From: Marsupella aquatica
Taxonomy: Eukaryota; Marchantiophyta
DNA: 64,000 nt
Assembly: GCA_973895155.1 (NCBI GenBank)
Contig: OZ316891.1
Span: 10,912,001-10,976,000 of the forward strand
Reading direction: 5' to 3'
The notes below the pieces were generated by a model. It was not told where the DNA came from, ran no database searches, and saw only the letters and a list, made by a program, of their open reading frames with translations. Shown here piece after piece: positions 13,107 to 24,400 of this stretch (position 1 is its first letter; each line of letters opens with the position of its first letter). The translations under genes and the position numbers were made by a program.

Positions 13107-14417
13107 TCTGCAAGATTCATCCCCATCATGTAATTACGGTCGGTGGCGGTCGCACGGGAGTACGTACTTCCTCTCACAGATACACTGCGATGGAAGATTG
13201 AAGGAATTGAGATAATCGAAGCTCTCTCGCCCAAATTTTCATCTTCTTTGGTCCTGCTGAAGGCCGCAGCCTCTGCCGCACACAGCAGCACGAGAAGAAT
13301 CGCCAGAGCACTGCAAAATCACCTCGTGAGCCTCATAGGCCACAATACTTTTGTACTACACGACTGGACACATTTCTAGTCCCAGAGAGGTCTGTCCAAT
13401 CTGACGACAGATTTTCGTCCTAAATCTCTTCTCGTCAATACTGTTATTGAGTAGGAAACTGCATGTTGTCCGATTGGAACGATTTTGAAGGAGTGGGAAG
13501 TCTCTCCCAGGCCCACATGCCAACCTAACCTTTCTGGAAGACCGACCACAATCGTAGGATAACCCGGCCACACGAAGAGCTGACCTTAGGCTTTAGAAAC
13601 TGAGACCAGGGACTTCTAGCAAGGTTTACGAAAGCAACTGATATCATAAAACGTACTGAACGTATGCTTTCGAGACAACTTCACAGCCCGCAAACAAACA
13701 CTCACGAGTCCACAGAGATCGATCTTGAGTCGAAATCCAGCAATACTAGTTCAGAACGAGCTGCTGTTGAACACACGAACTTGAAACAGGCAAATTTCCT
13801 TTTGGAGAATGTCCAAGTGGTACGGGGGTCGAGGATCAAACTAAACCCGTGTATCCTTCTATCGTCCTTAACCAAACGTCTTTTATCAAGGTGTTTTCTG
13901 CAGTAAGTGCTTTCTTTGTGAACACAGTTTACAATCCTGGAAGGTCTCCCATCCAGTGTGGGCTGGACAATCTGGAAAGTATAAGCTGTACTTGTGCAGA
14001 GTTGATCGAATTGTGTCTTACATGGTGGATTCCTAGGGTTAGTTATGAGATGTGATTCATTCCGCCCTATTTTTAAAGGTCTGAACTAACTCAGGCGCAA
14101 GGGTACTTACTTTGTCATGCCAGAATGGAAGGGGACGCACATCCATTGAGACCAGCTGGGACTTTTGTTGTGGAGGGTATTTATTAAGTGTAACTCTAAA
14201 AACTGCGAATCTGTCCGACTTACGGATGTGTGTGTCGTCGTCTCATGCACCGTTCAGGATGTACTGGTGGCCGTCGAGACCCTCCAGGCTTTAAATGAGA
14301 CGAAGAGGAACGTGCAATTGTCTCAAAATTTGCTACCTGTGATCGGCTCTGCCAATTTCTTTGAATCTAATAAACTAACAAAATCCCGCACTTCATTCTC
14401 ATTACCTAGTTGGATTC
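13107..14417. other. space between two convergent genes
   Basis: Holds the 3' untranslated region of the isomerase gene on the left and of the KNOX-domain gene on the right. On the minus strand an AATAAA (about 14178-14190, read in reverse) lies some 230 bases past the KNOX stop. I specifically looked here on the minus strand for ELK or homeodomain codons (WFINQ type) and saw none. Confidence 0.5.
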
Positions 14418-17400
14418 TCATTGACCATATTGCTCATCATCAAAATCTTTCAAGTTGTTGGAACAACTAGAACCAATTTCAGATCTTCCTCGGGATGGGG
14501 GAATAGCGCCAAGATAATGCTCCATCTGCCATGAAAAATCCATGGCGTCCTGGAAAGGTTTTTCCAGCTCTCTCTCAAACTTCGTCAAGATTTCTTGATA
14601 CTTTTTCTGCACATTTCTCAATGCAGCACAAGGAAAAAATTCAGCTTCTGCGTGATCGATTCCACAGTGGCCACTGCTAACAGCTGGACCATGTAGTTTA
14701 CGGACTGCACAATACTCTTGACTTCCGGTTGCCTCGTTCCATCATCGAATGAGCTATTATTCAATAGTTTCCTAGTTGTCTGATGTATCCTAGCTCATCG
14801 CTAGCCAGCTAGTTTTGCCATTGTCGCAGTAAAGTTGAAACTCCGGACACACGAAATGAACTTCCATATCCTTTAAGATGCAATGTTCAGGTAACAAGTT
14901 GTGTATGGAACAGACCTAGTCGTCCAGTTATGCTAGTTTTCAAGGACATATCTCACCAAACAATTTTCAGAAATGTGTCAATGTCTTTCGTTATCCGGCT
15001 AATGTGTGAAGGCAAAGAAGTAAAACTTACAACTTTTTCCTCTTGAGCTGGTTTTACAACAGGACTGCCTGAAGGACGCCAACTTTCCATCACTTGGCTT
15101 TGAATTTTCTCTAATCTCTCCACCTGATCTGGTGGAGCACTTGCCTGTTCATCACGAGGTCACTTTTAACGATTTTAATTGTCAAGACATATTTGCATCG
15201 GCGAGGATGTTTTCAAAATTTCAAATTGGACTGAGAGAAGAGAACTCATTCTCGAGCACGAGTTGGAGGAGAGTTTAGCTTGAAGGAAGATTTCTGTGGA
15301 GAGCAGAATGTGATATTAATCAGGAATCATTGCCTGTAGTTTTGGGTTAGATACTTTTATAAAATGACAAGTCGTTGAACATCACCTTGTGTTGATTGAT
15401 GAAAGAGGTCACAAGCCGAGGATAGAAGTTGTGGGAAAGAATGGCAGCTTTCATGCAATCTAGTTCCGTTGGGGAAAGCTGTGCTGTCCGGTGACTGGTC
15501 TCTGGGTTGAGCTGCTGCTCCATAGCTTCGATAGATTGTATGGTGTCTACGGTCTGTACCTTTCTCAGTCCCTGAAGTCCTACAAGATCGTCGTCCCCTT
15601 TTGGGCTCGTCTCTAAGCTCTCAACTTTGTCCAGCAATTGCTGAAATATAGCTGTAGCCTCTTCACTGGATTCACTTCCCGGTCGTGGTGATGAACTTAT
15701 AGGTGAGGTAGATGTCACCGTTAGATGTTCATCCAAGAAGACGTTGAGCTTTGCCTTTAACTGTGTAGACTTTTCTGTCACAGAAGTCGAGGTCTCCTCT
15801 TCTCCAGCTTGCCTTTTACCTTTCCTCTCAGTTTCAACTTCCTCAGCGTGCAATCCTCTGCCTCTCTTGAGCTCCCGCTCATAGGCTAACCAAAAGTCTC
15901 GGCGCTGGTCCCTTGCCCTCTCCAAGTCTCTTTGTTCCTTCACCATGTCCATTGCTTCTTGGTAGAGTAGCAAGTGGTGCTGGCCCCTTGCCCTCTTTGA
16001 AGGACCAAGGTATGCTGAATCAGCAGCGGGCTCCTTCATACTCTTAGTAGTTTCTAGCCTTCCTTGGAGGAGCAGATCATCTAGGCCAGGTAATTCACGA
16101 GTAGGCTCAATAGAGACTTTCATAAACACGGAGTCACTGTATTGCATCTCAGTAGGTGGCTTCTGAACCTCATTCGCCAGCCTAGGCACCTTCGGAGAAA
16201 TTGTTTCTTTAGGAAGAATTGCCCATTGCACCTGTTTGGGTTCATTGAAGCTAGTTTGCACCTTCTTATCCTCGGTAAAAATCGTCTGCACTGCCTGATG
16301 AGTAGCAGCCAGGGACTCTTCATCTTCCTCAGAGAACGTGGAAGGCTTTCGTCGGGCTTTGATATGCAATATCTCTTGTGAGGAAAGTTCAGAGAGCAAC
16401 CAAGAACAAATTAGCATTGGAAGTGGCTATTGTAGGTGGATACCTGTGACATTTGCCCGCGATTGTTCTAGTCAAAACTGACTCCTGCTGATGTAGAGGT
16501 GTCCTCAAATGCACCTCAGTTGCATTTGTGCATTCGGACATGCTTTGCAAGTCCAGAGTACAGTAAATGGGACTGATTGCGAAGTGGGAGGGACATAATG
16601 TTGCCAAGGAACAAAAAATTTGAACAAAAACTGTCAAATGACTGAGCAGAACCGTGTGCAGACACCTTTATTCAGGTTGAATTGGCATCACTTCAAATTT
16701 GAGATGTGGACGTAGTTCCAAAACTTTTCTGAAGGAATAATCTGAAATGCCTACGACCTACCGATCCTATGATGGATGTGGGGTTTGTTAGATGCCCTGG
16801 TAAATTCTATTGTCGTCACATCTAAGGAATGATGCTAGCATACCTGGCTTGCGTGCCATTAATCTGCTAGCCTTCCGAAAGATTTCGGTTCTCACTTGAT
16901 TACAATCAGTTCCACAGGGAAGAAGCTTGCTTTCATCCCCCCATTCAGTTTGTGCATAATGTGAACTCTTGTTCCAATTGGCATCTTCGAACTCCAATGC
17001 TTTGCTCTTGCTCACTGTTTGTATTCCCTCACTTGCTAAATCGTACTGCAATCTCTTACTCTTACTCACTGATTGTCTTTCGTCCGTCGCTAAATCGTAC
17101 TCCAATCTTCTACCCGTGCTCACTGATTGGAGTTCCTCCCTTGCTAAATCGTACTCCAATCTCTGACTCTTGCTCGCTGGTAGTCGTTCCTCTCCTGCTG
17201 TTGTGTACTCAAATTTCTTGCTCTCGCTACCTGGTTCTGTTCCCTCCTTGTTAGTTTCAGAATCCAGCCTTATGCTCCTGCTCACTGCTCGAGTTTCCTC
17301 CCTGTCTGTTCCATGTTCCAACCTTTCGCTCCTGCTCACTGAATGTTTTCCCTCCCTCTGTGTAGAATATCCCAATCTCTTACTCTTGCTCTTTGGTTGT

Positions 17401-17567
17401 GTTTCATCTCTACCTGTAGCTCGTACCAATCTCTTGCTCCTGCTCCACGGTTGTATTTCCGCCCTGGCTTTTGCATCCTCCAATCGTTTGCTCTTGGTCA
17501 CTGGTCCCGTTTTCCCAGTGTTTTCACGCCACTTCTGTCGAAAATACTGCAGCATATGAACATCCAT
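14418..17567 (-). CDS. KNOX1/KNOX2 (MEINOX) protein without homeodomain, with N-terminal 18-residue repeats
   Basis: Four coding exons read on the minus strand: 17567-16844, 16374-15386, 15144-14962 and 14606-14418. All phases agree, giving 694 residues. Residues 24-203 are ten copies of an 18-residue repeat (consensus near SKSKRLEYDLAREE). A long charged region follows, then KNOX1 (about 545-590, split by an intron: ILSHNFYPRLVTSFINQHK, then ASAPPDQVERLE) and KNOX2 (about 622-660: KDIDTFLKI, then KYQEILTKFERELEKPFQDA). The frame stops 34 residues later at TGA. No ELK domain or homeodomain is encoded in the last exon or seen downstream. MEINOX domains bind BELL-type TALE partners, so a DNA-binding-free protein could act as a modulator, as eudicot KNATM does. 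From memory, Marchantia has class-I KNOX paralogues lacking the homeodomain; I could not check that this is one. The start at 17567 and the exon 1-2 junction are the least certain points. Confidence 0.75.
16959..17498 (-). repeat. coding minisatellite, ten 54-bp units (18 residues each)
   Basis: Within exon 1 of the KNOX-domain gene the phrase S-K/R-S-x-R-L-E recurs every 18 residues, ten times in a row. The most alike units are the seventh to ninth (SKSQRLEYDLA, STGRRLEYDLA, SKSKRLQYDLA). Every unit is exactly 54 bp, so the frame is kept throughout, which argues for selection on the protein. Heptad-like spacing of hydrophobic residues is weak; the repeats are rich in Ser, Lys, Arg and Glu and likely disordered or helical. 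Confidence 0.9.
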
Positions 17568-18792
17568 GCACAAAAATGAGGGCGTGGTACATACGTGGTG
17601 TCCTACCTTCCCAAACACATTTCATACGCCATGACAGAAGAACAAGCAAGGCATGTTGTGAGCTTGTCGTGTAATCTAATGTATGCGTCACTACGAAAAT
17701 TACATCATGACAAAGAGTCTGCCATGAATCGTACTAATATCAATTAGCATTCGTTGAACCTAATGTCCTGGACAGTGAGGTCACCATTGTAATCCGAATT
17801 TATTTTGGTGAAGGGATAGTGGAAGATGACATACCGCATGTTTTGGCCCAGATATGGAGATCCAAGTCTATTCTTTCGAGCATTTTCGAGTTGCTTTTCT
17901 AACGCGCATAGTGAAACAGATTGTTTCACGGTATAGGAATTCCTGACGTATTGCACGATATTGCCTTGCCTTGAGGACGTACAAGCAGGTTAGGCTCATA
18001 CTCTGAGTAAAATTGCCATTGTGAATCATGTGACGTTGGAAAACCATATTGCGGAACATAATTCTCCGAGCAATTGTTGTGTATTACGGAGGAATCGACC
18101 AAATTATTTTCTGGCCCGCATGCAGGGGAGTAGACATACCGGATGCTGGCGAAGAAATCAACGATGGCGGCAGGTGTCAATTGCGTGCGTGTGGGCTAGC
18201 TTGTATGCATGAGTCTGACATGTGGTTTATCCTCCGGACTTGATTAATTCGTTGTTTCAAACAAACGATAACCTCACTTGCCTAATTTAGTTGTGAATCT
18301 CATTAGATGAGATTTTATGGAAGACGGAGTACGATTTTATAACTAGTTCTGCGATTCATCTGAAGGACAGGAAAGCGTTTACATTGATTTTCTGGAAATG
18401 ACCGTTTTATTTCTCCTTGTCTGGTCGATTCATTGTTTCTATTTGTGTTGCTGTTGTTCTTCGTCTCCTATTTTTCTATCCTAAGCAGATGAATCGGACA
18501 ATTCGTCTAGGAAAAGCAGTTCTCAGGTTGTGATTGAATTGAATCAGGGACGAACCTATAAAACTTGCAAGCTATCTACTCCTCGCTGGACAGGCGCTAC
18601 AAGTCGGAATTCCTTGCAATTGATTTTGAAGGAGGTAGACAGCAAATTGAATGCAGCCATTGGGACACAGGCTTGGCTCAACCAAGCATATTTGGCCTGG
18701 AGTGGAAACGGAACAATCTTCAGATGTGTATTTATTCTATTTTGATTTATGGGCGCTAGTTTGAAGGATTCCATTTGACGAACCCGATCAAA
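17568..18792. other. upstream region of the KNOX-domain gene
   Basis: On the minus strand several short frames with splice-like borders occur at 17744-18180 (for example one containing SPYLGQNM followed by GTATGT). None joins in phase to the KNOX reading frame at 17546/17567, so they may be 5' untranslated exons or chance. On the plus strand a short open stretch at 18530-18740 (VIELNQGRTYKTCK) is unrecognised. Confidence 0.35.
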
Positions 18793-19218
18793 TCATGCAC
18801 TCAGTATGCGCATGGACCATGTATCGTGTACTCGTGTTTCATGTACCTGTTTGACGAACGTAATCACGGGCCCCTTCTTTTGGCCTCCTTCGGGAACAAA
18901 ATGTCCGTCGTGGCGCAGGAAACCGAGCTCGAACTTCTCGACGCTCTTCGCCGTGCTCTCGCTGCCTGCTGCGCTGCCTACTGCGCTGGCCACACTTCTA
19001 GTCGATGCAGTGCCATCTCGTTTCCGCTTCATCATTTGGTCTTGCAGTATGACCTTCTCCTTCCCATCTCCAACTCCGTATCCCATCCACGGCCGAGCGA
19101 TGGCCTTCGGCTTCCATGGATGGGGATGCACCGCCGGGTCATGATTGTAGCTGTGCAGGAGCTCGGCTTTGACAGCTGCTGCTTTTGGGAAGGCCACTCC
19201 CTGCAGAGACTGTTCCAT
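18793..19218 (-). CDS. small hypothetical protein, 141 residues
   Basis: An uninterrupted frame starting at an ATG with a favourable context (ATCATGG). The N-terminal part is Pro/His/Trp-containing and distinctive (PHPWKPKAIARPWMGYGVG). A basic patch (MMKRKRDG) follows, then an Ala/Ser-rich stretch, and a C-terminal segment with FLRHDGHFVPEGG. Amino-acid use is protein-like, and the antisense frame (18775-19287) is less so. I do not recognise the family. The basic patch could be a nuclear signal. An intron could end the frame earlier than the stop at 18793. Confidence 0.45.
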   Translation of the reverse strand: MEQSLQGVAFPKAAAVKAELLHSYNHDPAVHPHPWKPKAIARPWMGYGVGDGKEKVILQDQMMKRKRDGTASTRSVASAVGSAAGSESTAKSVEKFELGFLRHDGHFVPEGGQKKGPVITFVKQVHETRVHDTWSMRILSA

Positions 19219-20547
19219 GATCGATGGTACTTTCTTTGGCTGTTTGAAATCAAGCTCGCTCGCTGGTTCGTTCGCTCACGAGATTAAGATTTAGGCGACA
19301 AAGTAAATGCGAAAGCTAGAGCAGCAATTTCTCACTTGCGGGATTCGTGCGGGTTCCTTGATCGATCAGCATTTCAGGGAACCTTTTATGCGGATAGATC
19401 GAGGTTACAACATTTACAAATATACCAGTTCGCTCATCAGATTGTACTGTCTTATACAATTGTACTACGTCTGCGACAGCATGTAGCGAAAGTAGCGCAA
19501 TAATTGTACTCCGTAGTAATCAATGCATCTCCCTAGTATGTTACTTAGATACAAAGCGCTTAGTGGATTTGTAGGTAACTGGGCTAGAAAGTTCAGGATA
19601 CTGTTCTATCAATGGCTCTATCTCCAAATTCATAATGCATGTCAAGCTTCCAAGGTTGCAATCATTATTTGTGCAGTGTATGTATCGGTGCACGCTAAGA
19701 ATGTGAGGTACCTGCGTTTACTCTCGAGAGAGTAAGTGATGCACAATGCAGGTCTAACGTTCGCCATTTGCCTGCCATAATAATACTTGCTCAAACTAAT
19801 GTTCGCACAATCCGCGAAGTACTTGTAGATGTCTGATTTGCAACATTCTTCTCGAGCCTGACTTGAAATGATGATCATCTTTGTTATTCGCATCGTGGCC
19901 AGGTGGGGCTCCTTGCCGATCGATATCGTTTGCTAACAGGAATGGTTCAAAATTTGTAGTCCGACCGTCGCTAGTTCGAATCTAAGCCAACTAGCCGGCA
20001 TAGAAGGGGAGAAAGCAGCCAGAATAATGTTCACGTACTCGTCAGACGAATGTTATTCCTCTTGGATTGCCGTTATTAAGGTTTGGCATGGCAGGGCCAC
20101 AATGGATCGACCCATCGAATCCAGGAGTCCATGACAATTTCGCATCTAGTCATGCGCAATATTTTTTAAACTTGAATTCTTACCGGTGTTGCTCACTACG
20201 GAGATCCTTGACTCATGTTTGGATTCGGGCCCGTCAAAGCATTCTAAATAGGTTGAGCGCAATTCACATGATGAATGTACGACCTGTTGATTCAATTCAA
20301 TTGAAGAGAGGAACAGATCGTCGAATCCTGTACTCATGTAGCCACTGGCCAGCCTTGTCTTCAAAAAATGAGCAGGTTATCATTTGATCCGCGATCGACT
20401 AATTGTCTTGATCGGAGCTTGTGCCGTACTTGCAGTCGTCGCGAGTCGGTCGATCGCGGAAGCGTAAGTGCGGGTCTAATATTGCAATGCGCATATTAGA
20501 CACCACCAGACCCCGCACCAGACCAGGACGCACGGAGAGTCTAACTC

Positions 20548-20578
20548 TTCGTATCTCTTTCTCTGAAAGAGATACGAA
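20548..20578. repeat. perfect 14-bp hairpin with 3-base loop
   Basis: TTCGTATCTCTTTC at 20548-20561 is followed by TCT and by the exact reverse complement at 20565-20578. No U-tract or gene end lies beside it that would suggest a terminator. Confidence 0.85.
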
Positions 20579-20893
20579 AAGTTGGTCCATCTTTAGCGCG
20601 GCCTAAATTGCCCGCATACCACAGTACGGAGCAGTGTCGACCCCTCCCTATTCGATCCTCGCACGCGGAGGTGGCGTTGGGAGTATTGTAGGTTAGGTCC
20701 GTGAAGCAATAAAGCTCATGCATACTATAACTGCAATGATTGACCGATGAATCTGCTCGGCATTATTTCTGTAGAGTCTCGAAGGTCACTAGCATCTAGG
20801 GCCTTGGTTCAATTGACTATGTACTGCATGCGACTGGCCCAAGGAAGATCTATCCGAGCAGCCTGGGAAATACTCGAGTAGGCGGTCGAATAA

Positions 20894-20928
20894 GATTTGA
20901 CTATCCAAATTGGTAGGATAGTCAAATC
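20894..20928. repeat. perfect 13-bp hairpin with 9-base loop
   Basis: GATTTGACTATCC at 20894-20906 and its exact reverse complement at 20916-20928. A loop of this size and AT content could be a miniature foldback remnant; function unknown. Confidence 0.85.
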
Positions 20929-21444
20929 CCAGTAAAGAACCTTTTTAATGATTAGGACCTCTGCTCGTTACTCGCTTCGTCTGTTTCTCAAATTATTAGT
21001 GATGCTCTATCTGAGATCATCGTTTAATGCCCCATTCTGTGATGTCCCTGCATTCGTTTCGTTTCTTTCGAGCTCACTTGCTTTTAATTGGCTTATCAAA
21101 AGAGTCGTAAGTATCGTAGTGTGGCCGATACTTCTTTAGGTCACGGTTAGAAGGACAATCTGTCCTTCGCGTCCGTTCGTTGCTTTGTATGCCCTTGGCC
21201 TTTGTCAGCGCTGGTGGACTTATGTAAATCTTGTTCATTTTCATTTCTCAATTAGATGCAAATCACTTCTGTGTGAGACTTTTTGATCTTCCAAGGGGAC
21301 CTTCGTAACCTTGAGGAGCTCTTACCTTGAATGTTACTCGAGAACTATCCTACGTCAGATGCCCCCTGATTTCTAAGGTGATCCGTCTGGGACAGAACGA
21401 GACAACACAAGGAAGGATAGATTAATACTCTGCTGGCTAGTACA

Positions 21445-24400
21445 ATGGATCACAAGAGAGGATACGGTACTTCTGTCGACCAGGGCCAAGAGTCAACGCG
21501 AGTCAAAAGGCACAAAGATCTAAGCTACTCACAGCCCAGCACCGCATTGACCTCGACCCAAAACGATGAAAACTCTGCTTTACCTGTCGCCCTGGGTAGA
21601 CATAACGTACGTCACGATCATCGACCTTCTACCTTGACCTCTATTTCCTGGCTTCTACCTATCTTTCTCCGTAAACTTCATCAACTGTCGTCTGAATCCA
21701 ATTATGCCTTCTAGCAAAGAGATATTCAGTTTGAAGATTGTAGACCAATCGAATGAAAGATTGAATCCAATTATGCCTTCCAGCAAAGAGATATCTAGTT
21801 TGAAGATTGTAGACCAATAAAAAGAGAGACTGAGCCCCCTATTCTTAACGAATTAACTTACCGAATCAAAATCAAGACGCAGTACAAAACTTTCCAACAA
21901 AATCAAACGTAGTATGATCTATTATGAACTATGAAAATGACATGAAATTGCTAGCTGAAAGATGTACTGATAGAAATATTTGAGAAACGGCATGACACTT
22001 TGCTTCTCTGTGAACTAAAATAATTAAGACAGGCCAGTGCGCGGAGAGGGAGATCTCACGTTGACATACAGAGTGAAATTTATTAACCGTGGACACCTTA
22101 ATCCACTGGACAGACATTCTAAAAGTAGATAGAGTCAAGTTTAATTTTACTGTTGAGACGCAGTTAACTAAATTGGTCTCGTCAATTGCTGCGGTTCGTG
22201 ACTCTCGTTTGTTCGTAACATTCAGTCCGGAGATTTCGATCAACGGGATCAAGTTCAATTGGCCAGTTTGGAACGGCTCCGCGCGATCGCTGATAACTCA
22301 GCACAGTGCGTGGACAAGTTGTGCGGATGTAACCTTCAATCGAATATCGAGAAGAGTGTGGAGGAGATCATCTATGAAGAATACCTTCCGGTTGTGCTCT
22401 CCCAAATCCAATCTAGGTCCGACCAGAGCTCCAGCGGGCCCCTGCTTTTGACAGACAAAAACTCAGAGATCCAGTGCGCCATTTGCCCAGATGAAAAGCA
22501 CTTCAAGGTAATGACTGATTTCTAAACTCCTGCTCATCCTTAAAAATTAGAGATCACTAGACTGCAAAGCACTTGCCTTATGCCTCAGCGGCCTTTGTGA
22601 CTTCGTCATCGTATGACGTTTTATTACCCTCATATCTTTAGGCGCTAACCTTAATAACGATGACTTCAAGTTCCAATCCTTCAACATTGGAGTCGTGTTT
22701 TAATACGAACATGCGTCCTCTCAAATTTTCCTTCTGACACTAAGCGGGACGATAAAGAACTACAAGATTTCCAACTTTGCGCATTCATTCCGATTTCTAG
22801 CCAAAGGCCAAATGAACAGCACAATCGAGTTCGGTTTAGAACATTGACTGCATCCGAGTTTGAAATGACTTTGGTCACACATGCCCGTCCACAATCACCG
22901 TCCCAAGAATCTGTTCCGCGAGCAGGGATGCCGAGTTCCATTGAAAAGATGTATGGGCGAGAAGAAGGATGAGTCTTGAGCTAGGAACAAAATAATTTTC
23001 TTCCAGATGTTCTGTATGTACATGATCGATTGAGTTGCCAGAGCTAGCAAATAACCTGTAGACTAAGAGCTTGGAAGGGTTATCATCGTCCTGCAAAGAT
23101 CAATAACTGTGCCAGCCTTGGGAAAATAATACCAAATGCCGATTCGGAGACACAGAGCATTAAGGCCGCTCGAATTTGAATGACCCTGACTACTGTCCAA
23201 CATGAAAACGTCGGGAGATTTTGAGATAAATATAATGGCCATTCTTGTAATTTTGGAAAGGAAAGAAATGTCATGCGGACAGTGAGTAAGCAGCTCTGCT
23301 CGAGGCTAAGCTCGTGCTGCTTGCTGCTTTGTATAAACGTGAGCTCAGGGGTGGCAAGCGCTTCTCATCCATGCTGCGAAGTTCCAGAAAGGGAACAACC
23401 ATCAGCACCGTGGATACTACCGTGCAGTCAGGGAAGCCCTTGAGAAATGCACAAATGAGGAGTTACCTCTACTCGACATCGACCCGGCGCCAACTTCTCC
23501 TAAGAACATCGCGTACAAAGATTCTAAAGGGCGGTGGCAGCAGCCAGTCGTCCTTGTGGACAAGGACAAGTTCAAGGCCCCTTCAAAAGACCCGCAATTG
23601 CAGGAAGTGCTTGCAGTCTACAGCACGGGCCCTCGGACAACAAAGAAAAAAGTGGTGGTTATTCCAGCTTCGGAAGTCGGCTACATCAACAATGAACAGC
23701 TTGGCAAACAGAGCGCGAGCCCTTCCAGTAACCAGCCAGAAGATCGTGCCCGAGTCCAGTTCATGGAGGGTAGATGGCCTGGAGCTAAGATGTGTAAGTA
23801 CGAATCGGAGAGGGAAGGAGAAGACGGGGACACCGGCTGGAATGAACATCATAGCAAGTGTTCTAATTGGAATCTTCTCTCTCGAACGCTTCAACTTGGT
23901 CGACCAGGATCACCGAGAGAGAAGTCATATCACAGCATCGAAGCCGCCGAGCAAGTCCTCAGTTCAAGGCAAGAGCTAAGATTGAACAATCCACTGGAGG
24001 AAAACCGACACATCTTTGATGAGCGTCATTTTGACAGTAAAGTTAATGCCATGGTCAAAAGGTGGAAGAATAACTTCAAAGGCTTTGACCAAGACAAACG
24101 CGGCCCTCTCGCGTCTTCGGAACGTGAGAGAAGATACTTCATCGCAAGGGCGCCCATTAAGGTTCGTTCGAGGCTTGGACCGCGCAATCACACGAGATCA
24201 GCATTGGACTCTATCCTTATTCTCTGTACATGAATGTCTTTGTTCGCTGTTAAATTTCTTTTGTAGATTCAGTTGCTTTATCTCAAAGCATTCATTTCTT
24301 TGCTTTCCATTAGCTCTTCAAAGATCGACACTAAACTGACCTGTTCAAGGAGTTCAATTTATGAACGTGCTATTTGGAAGCTTTTTTGTCAAACTCGTGG

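Larger units (their letters stand above)
19219..21444. other. intergenic stretch with two perfect foldbacks
   Basis: No gene supported. It contains two short perfect hairpins, listed separately. The right end is the presumed promoter and leader of the coiled-coil gene that starts at 21445. Confidence 0.4.

Noticed and set aside
16389-16637. An extra exon between exons 1 and 2 of the KNOX-domain gene
   Set aside because: Its borders do not match the phases on either side, while joining 16844 to 16374 directly does.
18775-19287. Plus-strand frame of 170 codons
   Set aside because: It overlaps the minus-strand 141-codon frame, which has better start context and more protein-like wording.
23794-23960. 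An intron after the GTAAGT at 23794
   Set aside because: The best acceptors either create a stop or do not fit the phase, and the frame is open throughout. I kept one exon but note the possibility.
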